This document shows positions 25,982-35,362 of a DNA stretch of 64,000 nucleotides, in pieces. Location: assembly GCA_025666215.1 (NCBI GenBank), contig CP102593.1, forward strand, positions 2,493,001 to 2,557,000, in the 5' to 3' direction. The position numbers and the translations under genes were made by a program. This DNA is from Xanthomonas campestris pv. phormiicola (lineage in GTDB: Bacteria > Pseudomonadota > Gammaproteobacteria > Xanthomonadales > Xanthomonadaceae). The stretch's first letter is position 1; each line of letters opens with the position of its first letter. Under the pieces are notes generated by a model that was not told where the DNA came from, did not search any database, and worked only from the letters and a program-made list of their open reading frames with translations.

Positions 25982-27019
25982 TCAGGCCGCCAGCACGCCC
26001 TCGGGCAGCTGCATGGTGATGCAGTGCAGGCTGCCGTTCTGCCAGATCAGCGCGCGGCACGGAATCGGCACGATCTCATGCTGCGGGAACGCCTGCGCCA
26101 TCACCGCCTGCGCCTGTACATCGGCGGCATCGCCATAGGCCGGCATCAGCACCGCACCGTTGACGATCAGGAAGTTGGCGTAGGACGCGGCCAGGCGCCG
26201 GCCGTGGTCGAGCACCGGCTGCGCCCACGGCAGCGGGAACAGGCGGTACGGGCGGCCGTCGGCGGTGCGCAGCGCCGCCAGTTCGGCGCCCATCGCCTGC
26301 AGCTCGGCGTAGTGCGAATCGCCGGCGTCGTCGCAGGCCTGGTAGACGATCGCGTCGGTGCTGGCGAAGCGGGCGAGGGTATCGATATGCGCGTCGGTGT
26401 CGTCGCCTTCCAGGTAGCCGTGGTCCAGCCACAGCACCCGCTGCTGTGCCAGCCAGTCGGCCAGGTCCTGGCTCAGCGATTCGCGCGAGCGCTGCGGATG
26501 GCGTTCGTGCAGGCACTGCCAGGTGGTCAGCAGGGTGCCGGCGCCGTCGCTGTCGATCGCGCCGCCTTCCAGCGCGAAATCGATGCTGCGCACATCGCTG
26601 TGCGCAAACAGCCGCTGCGCCGCCAGTGCGCTCACCAGCTGGTCGTCGCGGCTGGCCTGGAACTTGCCGCCCCAGCCGGTGAAGCGAAAGTCCAGCAGCT
26701 GGAAGCCGCCGTCGGCGCGGGCCAGGGTGATCGGGCCGGAATCGCGCAGCCAGGTGTCGTCGTAGTCGGCCTCGACGAACCGCACGCGCTGCATGTCCAC
26801 CCGCGCCGAGCGCAGCCGCGCCTCGGCGTAGATCTGCAGGTCGGCATCGGCGACGCAGATCAGCACGCGCTGGTAGCGCACGATCGCCGCGACCAGGGCG
26901 ATGTAGGTCTCCTCGACCTCGGCCAGGCGCTCGGCCCAGTCGGTGCCGGCGTGCGGCCAGGCGATCAGGATGGCGGACTGGGGCTCCCATTCCGCGGGAA
27001 GGCGAAGGCGATCAGTCAT
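25982..27019 (-). CDS. aguA: Agmatine deiminase
   Basis: 345-residue member of the peptidyl-arginine deiminase-like family; it converts agmatine to N-carbamoylputrescine and ammonia. Signature motifs are present: AILIAWPHAGTDWAERL, DTWLRDSGPI, FALEGGAIDSDG, WLDHGYLEGDDTDAHID and the catalytic Cys in NGSLHCITMQ near the C-terminus. The product is the substrate of the neighbouring aguB gene. Upstream, toward the small secreted protein gene, lie a hairpin and a tandem repeat. Confidence 0.95.
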   Translation of the reverse strand: MTDRLRLPAEWEPQSAILIAWPHAGTDWAERLAEVEETYIALVAAIVRYQRVLICVADADLQIYAEARLRSARVDMQRVRFVEADYDDTWLRDSGPITLARADGGFQLLDFRFTGWGGKFQASRDDQLVSALAAQRLFAHSDVRSIDFALEGGAIDSDGAGTLLTTWQCLHERHPQRSRESLSQDLADWLAQQRVLWLDHGYLEGDDTDAHIDTLARFASTDAIVYQACDDAGDSHYAELQAMGAELAALRTADGRPYRLFPLPWAQPVLDHGRRLAASYANFLIVNGAVLMPAYGDAADVQAQAVMAQAFPQHEIVPIPCRALIWQNGSLHCITMQLPEGVLAA

Positions 27020-27073
27020 TCCGGCGAATACTCACGTCATGCCCGAGCCGAAGCCAGGCTTTTCATTTAAATC

Positions 27074-27139
27074 CCCGCACATGGATGTGCGGGCTCTTGC
27101 GAGGGACTCGCATAAAAACTCTTGCGAGGGACTCGCATA
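27074..27139. repeat. Hairpin plus tandem 21-bp repeat carrying small palindromes
   Basis: A hairpin CCCGCAC-ATGGAT-GTGCGGG (27074-27093) is followed by two identical 21-bp units (27094-27114 and 27119-27139), each with the inverted repeat GCGAG-GGA-CTCGC. A further ACTCGCATC partial copy follows at 27142-27150. On the minus strand this lies immediately beyond the stop of the small secreted protein gene and upstream of aguA, so it could act as a terminator or mRNA end for the former. Confidence 0.6.
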
Positions 27140-27148
27140 CAACTCGCA

Positions 27149-27478
27149 TCACCGAAGCGCAGGCTTGGGCCCGACCTCGTCGGCATCGGCCTTGTTGGCG
27201 ACCACGTCGACCACCTTGTGCTTCTCGAAGTACACGGTGAAGGCCGGATACACCCAACGGTTGATGGTCGGCCACTGCCGCTTCTGTCCGCCGCGCGGTT
27301 CCAGCTTCTGCTGCGGGGCGCCATAGCGCGACTCGACCTCGCCCATGCTCAGTCCGCGCGCCGGCATCGCCGCGACGGGTTCCTGTTTGACCCGGTCCAC
27401 CAGCAGGGTCTCGGCGTGGGCGCCCCCGGCCAGGCCCAGGACGACCAGCAGCGGCAGTGCGGACAGACGGTGCTTCAT
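27149..27478 (-). CDS. Small secreted protein of unknown function
   Basis: 109 residues from ATG 27478 (a GTG three bases upstream is also in frame). A cleavable signal peptide is clear (LPLLVVLGLAGGAHAE). The mature part is short and basic: LSMGEVESRYGAP resembles the start of BamE/SmpA-like small folds, followed by an aromatic stretch (WPTINRWVYPAFTVYF) and VVDVVANKAD. I do not recognise a named family. It lies between rpmJ, whose terminator separates the two, and aguA. Confidence 0.75.
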   Translation of the reverse strand: MKHRLSALPLLVVLGLAGGAHAETLLVDRVKQEPVAAMPARGLSMGEVESRYGAPQQKLEPRGGQKRQWPTINRWVYPAFTVYFEKHKVVDVVANKADADEVGPKPALR

Positions 27479-27529
27479 CACGGTGTGCTCCCCAGAGAAC
27501 GAACGGCGATTACAGCAAATTTCGGCAAC

Positions 27530-27550
27530 AAAAAACCGCCCGAAGGCGGC
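27530..27550 (-). terminator. Terminator of rpmJ
   Basis: CCGCC and GGCGG pair around CGAA, with a run of A residues on the plus strand (T run for minus-strand transcription), about 60 bases beyond the rpmJ stop. Confidence 0.8.
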
Positions 27551-27608
27551 TTTCGTCGATGACCCGCAACCGCGCGCGCGCGGTGCCGCAGGGCGGGCCG
27601 TCGTCGGA

Positions 27609-27734
27609 TCAGCGCTGGCGAGCCTTGAAACGCGGGTTCGACTTGCAGATCACGAAAACCTTGCCGCGGCGGCGGACCACCTTGCAGTCGCGGTGACGGG
27701 TCTTCGCCGACTTCAGGGAGGACAGGACTTTCAT
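27609..27734 (-). CDS. rpmJ: 50S ribosomal protein L36, long zinc-independent form
   Basis: 41 codons encoding [18 protein letters not shown]..., ending [11 protein letters not shown]. The length and the internal [19 protein letters not shown] match the second, YkgO-type L36 rather than the 37-38 residue form. The zinc ligands of the shorter form (CxxC, then Cys and His) are not complete here; only two Cys remain. Such C-minus paralogues substitute under zinc shortage in some bacteria, but in Xanthomonadaceae this may be the main L36. It has its own strong promoter and terminator. Confidence 0.93.
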
Positions 27735-27813
27735 GGCACACCTCGGCGTAAACTTGTGGATTAGAGAAGGATGCGGCGCGGCGAAACCACGTCGCTGGAT
27801 CAGTAAGCCGGCG

Positions 27814-27843
27814 ATTATAGCCTGGTTTTCTTCATGGTATCAA
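27814..27843 (-). promoter_or_regulatory. Promoter of rpmJ
   Basis: On the minus strand TTGATA (27843-27838), an 18-base spacer and a perfect TATAAT (27819-27814), about 80 bases upstream of the rpmJ ATG. It is the best sigma-70-like match I found in the window. Confidence 0.7.
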
Positions 27844-27875
27844 CTGCTTGCGCCAGCCAGGCCGGCGCCGGGGCT

Positions 27876-27881
27876 ACAATG
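27876..27881 (+). promoter_or_regulatory. -10 box of cmk
   Basis: TACAAT lies 25 bases before the cmk ATG, leaving a leader of about 19 bases that includes the Shine-Dalgarno GAGGA. The -35 is not convincing. Confidence 0.45.
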
Positions 27882-27906
27882 CGCCGCCCCCCGTCCGAGG
27901 AACCGC

Positions 27907-28578
27907 ATGAACGACCCCGCTCCCGTCCTGACCATCGATGGCCCTTCCGGGGCCGGCAAAGGCACCGTCAGCCGCATCGTCGCCGGCAAGCTGGGCTGGC
28001 ATTACCTGGATTCGGGGGCGCTGTACCGGGCGGTCGGCGTGGCCGCCAGCTGGGCGAACCTGGACATTTCCGACGCCGCGGCGCTGGTGCGCTGCACCTT
28101 CGACACCCACGTCACCTTCGAGGACGTGGCCGGCGGCGGCCTGCGGGTCAGGATCAACCGGGTCGACGCCACCGACGAGTTGCGGCTGGAGACCACCGGC
28201 GCGGTGGCCTCGGCGATCGCCGCGATCCCGGAGGTGCGCTCGGCGCTGAAGCAGCGCCAGCGCGCGTTCCGGCGCCCGCCGGGGCTGGTCGCCGACGGCC
28301 GCGACATGGGCACGGTGATTTTCCCGGACGCCCCGTACAAGGTGTTCCTGACCGCCAGTGCCGAGGAGCGCGCCATGCGCCGGCATAACCAGTTGAAGGA
28401 AAAAGGAGTTTCCGTTATATTCGACGACCTGCTGCGCGAGATCATGGCCCGCGACGCACGCGATGCCCAACGTTCGGTGGCGCCGCTGAGGCCGGCAGAC
28501 GATGCCGTCCTCCTCGACACCACCGGCATGGCCATCGACCAAGTGGTTGGCCGGGTCCTGGAATTGCTGCCCGCCTGA
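27907..28578 (+). CDS. cmk: Cytidylate kinase
   Basis: 223-residue nucleoside monophosphate kinase phosphorylating CMP and dCMP. The P-loop GPSGAGKGT lies at about 13-21, followed by [12 protein letters not shown] (substrate binding), [12 protein letters not shown], and the lid region [17 protein letters not shown] with late RD-rich helix [10 protein letters not shown]. The ATG at 27907 has GAGGA six bases upstream. It precedes rpsA, the classic cmk-rpsA-ihfB order of gammaproteobacteria. Confidence 0.96.
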   Translation: MNDPAPVLTIDGPSGAGKGTVSRIVAGKLGWHYLDSGALYRAVGVAASWANLDISDAAALVRCTFDTHVTFEDVAGGGLRVRINRVDATDELRLETTGAVASAIAAIPEVRSALKQRQRAFRRPPGLVADGRDMGTVIFPDAPYKVFLTASAEERAMRRHNQLKEKGVSVIFDDLLREIMARDARDAQRSVAPLRPADDAVLLDTTGMAIDQVVGRVLELLPA

Positions 28579-28818
28579 GGCGGCGCGCCGGGAGCAGGGC
28601 AGCAGCAGGGCGCCGCTTCGGTGCCATCCAGGCGATGCACCCGCAGTGCGCTTCACCCGTAATGTCGCAATACCGTTGTTCCACGCGCCGCCGCGCAATG
28701 TCGCGCTGCGGTTTTTCCCATTTCACACCCGGCTGCGGTTTGGGCCGACTAACCAGGTGGGCAGTTCGCCGTTTCCAGAAGAAACGCACTGTCCGTGTGT
28801 CCACGAGAGTAATTTCAA

Positions 28819-30498
28819 ATGACCGAATCTTTTGCCGAACTGTTCGAAGCCAGTCAAACCAATCTGGCCAAGCTGAAGCCGGGCTCCATCGTCACCGGTG
28901 TCGTCGTGGAAGTCCGCGGCGACGTGGTGGTGATCAACGCCGGCCTGAAGTCCGAAGGCATCGTGCCGATCGAACAGTTCCGTAACGACGCTGGCGAGAT
29001 CGACGTCGCCGAAGGCGACCTGGTCAAGGTCGCCCTCGACTCGCTCGAGAACGGCTTCGGCGAAACCGTGTTGTCGCGCGAGAAGGCCAAGCGCGCGATG
29101 GTGTGGGACGAGCTGGAAGAAGCGTTGGAAAAGAACGAGACCATCACCGGCCGCATCAGCGGCAAGGTCAAGGGTGGTTTCACCGTGGACATCAAGGATG
29201 TCCGCGCGTTCCTGCCCGGTTCGCTGGTCGATGTGCGCCCCGTGCGCGACCCGGCCTACCTGGAAGGCAAGGAGCTGGAGTTCAAGCTCATCAAGCTGGA
29301 CCGCAAGCGCAACAACGTGGTGGTCTCGCGTCGTGCGGTGGTCGAGAGCGAGCACTCGGAAGAGCGCGAGCAGCTGATGGACAAGCTGCAGGAAGGCGCG
29401 ATCCTGAAGGGCGTGGTCAAGAACCTGACCGACTACGGCGCGTTCGTGGACCTGGGCGGCATCGACGGCCTGCTGCACATCACCGACATGGCCTGGAAGC
29501 GCGTGCGCCATCCGTCCGAAGTCGTCAACGTCGGCGACGAGCTGGACGTGCGCGTGCTGAAGTTCGACCGCGAGCGCAACCGCGTTTCGCTGGGTCTGAA
29601 GCAGCTGGGCGAGGATCCGTGGGACAACATCGCGCGTCGTTACCCGGCCAACAGCCGCGTGTACGGCAAGGTCTCCAACGTCACCGATTACGGCGCGTTC
29701 GTCGAGATCGAGCCGGGCGTGGAAGGCCTGGTGCACGTGTCGGAAATGGATTGGACCAACAAGAACGTCAACCCGTCCAAGGTCGTGCAGGTCGGCGACG
29801 AGGTCGAGGTCATGGTCCTGGACGTGGACGAGGAGCGTCGCCGCATCTCGCTGGGCATGAAGCAGGTCGCCGCCAATCCGTGGGAAACCTTCGCTGCCAC
29901 CCACAAGAAGAACGACAAGGTGTCCGGCCAGATCAAGTCGATCACCGATTTCGGCATCTTCATCGGCCTGGACGGCGGCATCGACGGCCTGGTGCACCTG
30001 TCGGACATCAGCTGGAACACCACCGGCGAAGACATCGTGCGCAACTTCAAGAAGGGCGACACGCTGGAAGCGGTGGTGCTGGCGGTGGACCCGGAGCGCG
30101 AGCGCATCAGCCTGGGCGTCAAGCAGCTGGAGCAGGATCCGTTCGGCCAGTACATGGCGGCCAATCCGAAGGGTTCGAAGGTCGAGGGCGTGGTGCGTGA
30201 AGTGGACGCCAAGGGCGCCACCATCGACCTGGCCGACGGCATCGAGGGCTACGTCGCCGCGCGCGACATCGCCAACGAGCGCGTCGACGATGCGACCCAG
30301 CACCTGAAGGTCGGCGACAAGATCGAAGCCAAGTTCGTGGGCATGGACCGCAAGGGCCGCACCCTGCAGCTGTCGATCAAGGCCAAGGACGATGCCGAAA
30401 TGCGCGAAGTGCTGGAGGAATACCAGTCCGCGTCGGGCGGCACCACCCAGCTGGGCGCGCTGCTGCGTGCGCAGTTGAACGGCAACAAGTCCGAGTAA
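28819..30498 (+). CDS. rpsA: 30S ribosomal protein S1
   Basis: 559 residues with six S1 RNA-binding repeats. The first two are the diverged ribosome-binding ones ([27 protein letters not shown]), the later ones have the regular form ([47 protein letters not shown]). S1 brings mRNA to the 30S subunit and represses its own synthesis in E. coli. The 240-base leader from cmk to rpsA contains no gene and may carry such control; no good Shine-Dalgarno precedes the ATG, as is usual for rpsA. ihfB follows 78 bases later. Confidence 0.97.
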   Translation: MTESFAELFEASQTNLAKLKPGSIVTGVVVEVRGDVVVINAGLKSEGIVPIEQFRNDAGEIDVAEGDLVKVALDSLENGFGETVLSREKAKRAMVWDELEEALEKNETITGRISGKVKGGFTVDIKDVRAFLPGSLVDVRPVRDPAYLEGKELEFKLIKLDRKRNNVVVSRRAVVESEHSEEREQLMDKLQEGAILKGVVKNLTDYGAFVDLGGIDGLLHITDMAWKRVRHPSEVVNVGDELDVRVLKFDRERNRVSLGLKQLGEDPWDNIARRYPANSRVYGKVSNVTDYGAFVEIEPGVEGLVHVSEMDWTNKNVNPSKVVQVGDEVEVMVLDVDEERRRISLGMKQVAANPWETFAATHKKNDKVSGQIKSITDFGIFIGLDGGIDGLVHLSDISWNTTGEDIVRNFKKGDTLEAVVLAVDPERERISLGVKQLEQDPFGQYMAANPKGSKVEGVVREVDAKGATIDLADGIEGYVAARDIANERVDDATQHLKVGDKIEAKFVGMDRKGRTLQLSIKAKDDAEMREVLEEYQSASGGTTQLGALLRAQLNGNKSE

Positions 30499-30576
30499 TC
30501 CGCCACACGCAGCGTTTCTGGCACGGCCCGGTCGATCCGGGCCGTGCCGGGTTGCGACCCCACCGCACGAATCCGA

Positions 30577-30882
30577 ATGACCAAGTCCGAACTGATCGAA
30601 ATCCTGGCGCGCAAGCAGGCGCATCTGAAGGCGGACGACGTCGATCTGGCGGTGAAATCGCTGTTGGAGATGATGGGCGGCGCGCTGTCCGGCGGCGACC
30701 GCATCGAGATCCGCGGTTTCGGCAGTTTTTCCCTGCATTACCGGCCGCCGCGCCTGGGACGCAATCCCAAGACCGGCGAATCCGTCGCACTTCCCGGCAA
30801 GCACGTGCCGCATTTCAAGCCAGGCAAGGAATTGCGCGAACGCGTCAGCGGCGTCGTTCCGGTCGAGTCCGACACGCCCTGA
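30577..30882 (+). CDS. ihfB: Integration host factor, beta subunit
   Basis: 101-residue HU/IHF-family DNA-bending protein. The ATG at 30577 gives [14 protein letters not shown]. The core [29 protein letters not shown] holds the DNA-intercalating Pro and the flexible arm. Placement directly after rpsA is typical of ihfB rather than HU. It pairs with IhfA (not in the window) to bend specific sites in promoters, phage and transposon ends. Confidence 0.95.
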   Translation: MTKSELIEILARKQAHLKADDVDLAVKSLLEMMGGALSGGDRIEIRGFGSFSLHYRPPRLGRNPKTGESVALPGKHVPHFKPGKELRERVSGVVPVESDTP

Positions 30883-30974
30883 CAGGCCCCGAACCCGCGC
30901 CGTCGAGTCCGGAGACCTTTCCGGAACCCAGGCCTGTTCGGCTAATCTAGTGTCTCCCGACGCTGGAGAGCTTC

Positions 30975-31274
30975 ATGAGAATTGCCCGTCTGCTGATATT
31001 GCTGGTGTTCCTGCTGGCCGGTCTGGTCATCGGATCGCTGAATTCGCAGCAGATCGTCATCAATTTCGGTTTCGCCGGCATCACCACCACCTCCGGCATC
31101 GCCATCATCGTCTCGCTGTTCGCCGGCGTGGTGATCGGCGCGGCACTGGTGTTGGCCACGCTGGTGATCCCGCTGTATGCAAAGCTGCGCCGCGCCAACA
31201 AGGCCGCGACCGCCGCTGCCGCGCCGGTCGTCGCACCGGTACCGACCTATACCCCGCCTGTGGACGGACGCTGA
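30975..31274 (+). CDS. lapA: LapA-domain membrane protein
   Basis: 99 residues of the LapA (DUF1049) family with two membrane helices (LLILLVFLLAGLVIGSLN; IIVSLFAGVVIGAALVLATLVI) and an Ala/Pro-rich cytoplasmic tail. In E. coli LapA works beside LapB in the control of lipopolysaccharide synthesis. The Shine-Dalgarno GGAGAG precedes the ATG, and lapB starts six bases after the stop, the conserved order. Confidence 0.9.
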   Translation: MRIARLLILLVFLLAGLVIGSLNSQQIVINFGFAGITTTSGIAIIVSLFAGVVIGAALVLATLVIPLYAKLRRANKAATAAAAPVVAPVPTYTPPVDGR

Positions 31275-31280
31275 TCTTCG

Positions 31281-32462
31281 ATGGACTTCCTGACCGAGTG
31301 GTTCTGGTTCTTCCTGTTCCTGCCGCTGGCGGCGCTGAGCGGATGGGTGATCGGCCGCCGCGGTGGCCAGCGCCATGGCGACACGCAGGTCAGCCGGCTT
31401 TCCAGCACGTATTTCCGCGGCCTGAACTACCTGCTCAACGAAGAGCCGGACAAGGCGATCGAGCTGTTCCTGCATATCGCCGAGCTGGACAAGGAGACCT
31501 TCGAGACCCAGGTCGCGCTCGGCCACCTGTTCCGCCGGCGCGGTGAAGTCGACCGCGCCATCCGCTTGCACCAGGGCCTGGTGCAGCGTGCCGATCTCAG
31601 CGATCCGCAGCGCGTCCAGGCCTTGCTGGCGCTGGGCGAGGACTACATGAAATCCGGCCTGCTGGACCGGGCCGAGACCGTGTTCACCGAGTTGGCGCAG
31701 ATCGACCAGCGCGCGCCGCAGGCGCTCAAGCACCTGATCGGCATCTACCAGGCCGAGCGCGACTGGGAAAAGGCGATCGACAACGCCACCCGTTACGAAG
31801 ACGTGACCGGCGAGCCGATGGGCAAGCTGATCGCGCAGTTCGAATGCGAGCTGGCCGACCGTTACCGCGCATCCGGCAAGTCCGAGCTGGCGCGGGCGGC
31901 GATCGCGCGCGCCTACCAGGCCGACGCCACCTCGGTGCGCGCCGGCATTCTGGAAGGGCGCATCGACGTGGACGACGGCAACGACGAGGCCGCGATCCGC
32001 GCCTTCGAACGTGCCGCGCGGCACGATCCGGACTACCTGCCGGAGATCATGCCGGCGCTGATGGACTGCTATCGCCGCCGCGGCAACGATCTCAGCGGCG
32101 CGCGCGCCTTCCTGTCGGAAATGACCGAGCACTACCGCGGCATCGCGCCGGTGCTGGCGCTGACCCGGCTGATGGAATCGCAGGAAGGCGTGTCCGCGGC
32201 GCGCGCCTACCTCGGGCGGCAGCTGAAGGATCGGCCGTCGGTGCGCGGCGAGTCGGCATTGATCGACCTGACCCTGGCCGAGGGCGCCGATTCCACCGCT
32301 ACCCTGCAGGACCTGAAGCACATCACCGACCAGTTGCTGGTGCGCAATCCCAGCTACCGCTGCACGCGCTGCGGCTTCGGCGCGCGCACCCATCACTGGC
32401 AGTGCCCGAGCTGCAAGGAGTGGGGCACGGTCAAGCCCTTGCTCAACTACGCGGTGGTGTAG
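31281..32462 (+). CDS. lapB: Lipopolysaccharide assembly protein LapB (YciM)
   Basis: 393 residues: one N-terminal membrane anchor (FWFFLFLPLAALSGWVIG), a series of TPR-type helices over about 35-340 (GLNYLLNEEPDKAIELFLHI, ALGHLFRRRGEVDRAI) and a C-terminal rubredoxin-like metal site with four Cys (CTRCGFG...CPSCKEW). In E. coli LapB recruits the protease FtsH to LpxC and so sets lipid A output. All these elements and the length fit. The next gene starts immediately at the stop codon, coupling lapB to O-antigen-type polysaccharide genes. Confidence 0.94.
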   Translation: MDFLTEWFWFFLFLPLAALSGWVIGRRGGQRHGDTQVSRLSSTYFRGLNYLLNEEPDKAIELFLHIAELDKETFETQVALGHLFRRRGEVDRAIRLHQGLVQRADLSDPQRVQALLALGEDYMKSGLLDRAETVFTELAQIDQRAPQALKHLIGIYQAERDWEKAIDNATRYEDVTGEPMGKLIAQFECELADRYRASGKSELARAAIARAYQADATSVRAGILEGRIDVDDGNDEAAIRAFERAARHDPDYLPEIMPALMDCYRRRGNDLSGARAFLSEMTEHYRGIAPVLALTRLMESQEGVSAARAYLGRQLKDRPSVRGESALIDLTLAEGADSTATLQDLKHITDQLLVRNPSYRCTRCGFGARTHHWQCPSCKEWGTVKPLLNYAVV

Positions 32463-33434
32463 ATGCAGTTGGCAGGGTGGGTGCTGCTCGCCGCGCTGGC
32501 AGCATTCAGCGCGCTCGGGACCTGGCTGTCGCGCCGCTATGCCCTCAAGCACAAGCTGATGGACGCGCCCGGCGAGCGTCGCAGCCATACGGTGGCGACG
32601 CCGCGCGGCGGCGGTGTGGCGATCGTGGCCGCGGTGCTGGCGGCGTGCGCGTATGCGGTGGCGCTGTGGCCGCAACAGGGGATGGCGATCGCGGCGTTCG
32701 CTGGCGGACTGGTGCTGGTCGCCGGCGTCGGCTGGTGGGACGACCACCGGCCGCTGTCGGCCGCGCTGCGGCTGCTGGTGCATGCGCTGGCCGCCACCTT
32801 GCTGGCCGCGCTTGTCTACCGATTGCACCAGAATCCCTGGCTGACCGCGCTGACCTGGCTGGCGACGATCTCGCTGATCAACATCTGGAACTTCATGGAC
32901 GGCATCAATGGCCTGGCCACCAGCCAGGCGATGCTGGTGGCATTGGGTTTCGCCGTCTTGCTGCCCGCGCCGCTGCGCTGGCCTTGCTGGGTGCTGATCG
33001 TGGCCTGTGCGGGTTTCCTGCCCTTCAACTATCCGCGGGCACGCATCTTCCTCGGCGACGTCGGCAGTGGGGCGCTGGGGTATCTGGTCGCCGCGCTGTT
33101 CGCGTTGTGCAATGTCGCGACCGAGCTCACACCATGGTTGCTGTTGATACCACTGTCGGCATTCGCCATCGACGCAGGCTTCACGCTGCTGTCGCGCATG
33201 CTCGCGGGCGAACGCTGGTGGCAACCGCATGCGCAACATTTTTACCAGCGTTGGGTACATACGGGCAGGAGCCACGCGCTTGTGACCTTCGCCTATGCCC
33301 TGTTCAGCATTGTCGCGATTACAATCGCCTGGTTCGGTGAAACGCTGCGCACCGAGGGGCAGGTTGGGTTGGCGCTTGCCTGGTCCCTATCGGCGAGCGC
33401 GCTTTGGCTGACTTTGCGCAAGGGATTGCGCTGA
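32463..33434 (+). CDS. Polyprenyl-phosphate sugar-1-phosphate transferase, WecA/WbpL-like
   Basis: 323 residues with about ten membrane helices. Motifs of the MraY/WecA superfamily are present: the Mg-binding DD in WWDDHRPLSA, WNFMDGINGLA and the loop IFLGDVGSGALGYL. Members transfer a sugar-1-phosphate (GlcNAc, QuiNAc, FucNAc) from a UDP-sugar to undecaprenyl phosphate and start O-antigen or related repeat units. The exact sugar cannot be read. The start is the ATG right after the lapB stop; the dehydratase downstream probably supplies its sugar nucleotide. Confidence 0.87.
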   Translation: MQLAGWVLLAALAAFSALGTWLSRRYALKHKLMDAPGERRSHTVATPRGGGVAIVAAVLAACAYAVALWPQQGMAIAAFAGGLVLVAGVGWWDDHRPLSAALRLLVHALAATLLAALVYRLHQNPWLTALTWLATISLINIWNFMDGINGLATSQAMLVALGFAVLLPAPLRWPCWVLIVACAGFLPFNYPRARIFLGDVGSGALGYLVAALFALCNVATELTPWLLLIPLSAFAIDAGFTLLSRMLAGERWWQPHAQHFYQRWVHTGRSHALVTFAYALFSIVAITIAWFGETLRTEGQVGLALAWSLSASALWLTLRKGLR

Positions 33435-33451
33435 ACTCTCATGGATAACTG

Positions 33452-35362
33452 ATGCTTTCGATCCGCGACCGATTTACCGAGCTGTTCCCCAAGGCCTCCG
33501 TGGTCGTCCACGATCTGGCGATCGTGTGGATCTGCTGGCAGCTGCTGCATGCGGCGCGCTACACGATGCTGCCCGGCGAGCACCCCTTGCCGTTGTGGAA
33601 CCTCAACACCGCCATCGTGCTGGCGGCGCAGGGCCTGGTGTTCTGGAAAGTCGGCCTGTATCGCGGGCTGTGGCGCTTCGCCAGCGTTCCGGATCTGCTG
33701 AACATCTTCAAGGCCAGTTTCTACGGGCTGGTCGCGATCGTGCTGGGGCTGGCCTACAGCCGCTTCGATTCCATTCCGCTGTCGGTGCTGATGGTGTATC
33801 CGTTCGCGCTGTCGGCGCTGCTCGGTGCGCCGCGGCTGCTGTACCGGGCGTGGAAGGACTACCAGATCGCGCATTCGGACGAGACCGCGCGGCGCGTGCT
33901 GATCGTCGGCGCCGGCCGTGCGGCCGAGGCGCTGGTGCGCGATCTGCGCCGCTCCGGCGCCTATCATCCGGTCGGCTTCGTCGACGATGCCGGCCATCTG
34001 CATGGCGCCAAGCTGCAGGGCCTGCCGATCCTGGGCCGGATCGACGAAGCCGGCGCGATCGCCAAGGAAACCGCGGCCAAGCTGCTGGTCATCGCCATCC
34101 CGTCGCTGGACGCGGCGGGCATGCAGCGGGTGGTGGCGATCTGCGAGAGCACCGGGTTGCCGTTCCGCACCGTGCCGCGCCTGCTCGACGTGCTCGAAGG
34201 CCACTTTCTGCCGGGCGAACTGAAGGAGGTCGCGATCGAGGACCTGCTCGGGCGCAAGCCGGTGACGCCGGACTGGAAGCTGATCAAGGGCTGGTTGTCC
34301 GGGCGCACGGTGATGGTCACCGGTGCCGGCGGCTCGATCGGTTCGGAACTATGCCGGCAGTGTGCCCGCCACGGCGCGCGCAAGGTGGTACTGCTGGAAA
34401 TCGACGAGCTGGCGCTGATCACCATCCATGCCGATCTGCACCGCACCTTCCCCGACCTGGAGATCGAGTGCGTGCTCGGCGACTGCGGCGATCCGGCCGT
34501 GACCCGCCACGCGATGCGCCTCGCCGAGCCCGATGCGGTGTTCCATGCCGCGGCCTACAAGCAGGTGCCGCTGCTGGAGCGGCAGTTCCGCGAGGCGGTC
34601 CGCAACAACGTGCTGGCCACCGAGAACGTGGCCCGCGCCTGCATCGCCGCCAAGGTCTCGACCTTCGTGTTCATCTCCACCGACAAGGCGGTGAATCCGG
34701 TCAACGTGCTCGGCGCCTCCAAGCGTTATGCGGAGATGGTATGCCAGTCGCTGGACGACCAGACCGTGGGCACGCGCTTCGTCACCGTGCGCTTTGGCAA
34801 TGTGCTCGATTCGGCCGGCAGCGTGGTGCCGCTGTTCCGCGAGCAGATCCGCCAGGGCGGCCCGGTCACCGTGACCGATCCGCAGGTGACCCGTTATTTC
34901 ATGACCATTCCCGAGGCCTGCCAGCTGATCGTGCAGGCCGCCGCGTCGGCCTCGCACGGCGCCATCTACACGCTGGACATGGGCGAGCCGGTGCCGATCC
35001 GCCTGCTCGCCGAGCAGATGATCCGCCTGGCCGGCAAGCAGCCCGGTCGCGACATCGCGATCGTCTACACCGGGCTGCGCCCCGGCGAGAAGCTGCACGA
35101 GACCTTGTTCTATTCCGACGAGAACTATCGGCCCACCTCGCATCCGAAGATCCTGGAGGCCGGCGCGCGCAGTTTCTCGCGCGAGAACGTGTTGCAGGGT
35201 CTGCAGCAGCTGCGCGCGGCGGTGGCCGAATACGACAGCGACGGCATCGAGAAAGTGATGCGCAGCACCATGCCCGAATTCGCGCCGCTGCGACAACAAG
35301 CCGGTCAGGATAGCTCCGCTACAATCGTCCCATTCCCCGCACGCGAGGCCAGAAGGCTCTGA
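33452..35362 (+). CDS. Nucleotide-sugar 4,6-dehydratase, WbpM/CapD-like membrane protein
   Basis: 636 residues: four N-terminal membrane helices, a first Rossmann region (RRVLIVGAGRAAEALVRDL) and a C-terminal short-chain dehydrogenase domain from about 285 (VMVTGAGGSIGSELCRQ). The catalytic stretch reads STDKAVNPVNVLGASKRYAE. In WbpM-type UDP-GlcNAc 4,6-dehydratases the usual Tyr is replaced by Met; here Leu is at that place before the conserved Lys. The product would be a UDP-4-keto-6-deoxy sugar leading to QuiNAc, FucNAc or bacillosamine-like residues. The stop overlaps the galU start by one base. Confidence 0.88.
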   Translation: MLSIRDRFTELFPKASVVVHDLAIVWICWQLLHAARYTMLPGEHPLPLWNLNTAIVLAAQGLVFWKVGLYRGLWRFASVPDLLNIFKASFYGLVAIVLGLAYSRFDSIPLSVLMVYPFALSALLGAPRLLYRAWKDYQIAHSDETARRVLIVGAGRAAEALVRDLRRSGAYHPVGFVDDAGHLHGAKLQGLPILGRIDEAGAIAKETAAKLLVIAIPSLDAAGMQRVVAICESTGLPFRTVPRLLDVLEGHFLPGELKEVAIEDLLGRKPVTPDWKLIKGWLSGRTVMVTGAGGSIGSELCRQCARHGARKVVLLEIDELALITIHADLHRTFPDLEIECVLGDCGDPAVTRHAMRLAEPDAVFHAAAYKQVPLLERQFREAVRNNVLATENVARACIAAKVSTFVFISTDKAVNPVNVLGASKRYAEMVCQSLDDQTVGTRFVTVRFGNVLDSAGSVVPLFREQIRQGGPVTVTDPQVTRYFMTIPEACQLIVQAAASASHGAIYTLDMGEPVPIRLLAEQMIRLAGKQPGRDIAIVYTGLRPGEKLHETLFYSDENYRPTSHPKILEAGARSFSRENVLQGLQQLRAAVAEYDSDGIEKVMRSTMPEFAPLRQQAGQDSSATIVPFPAREARRL

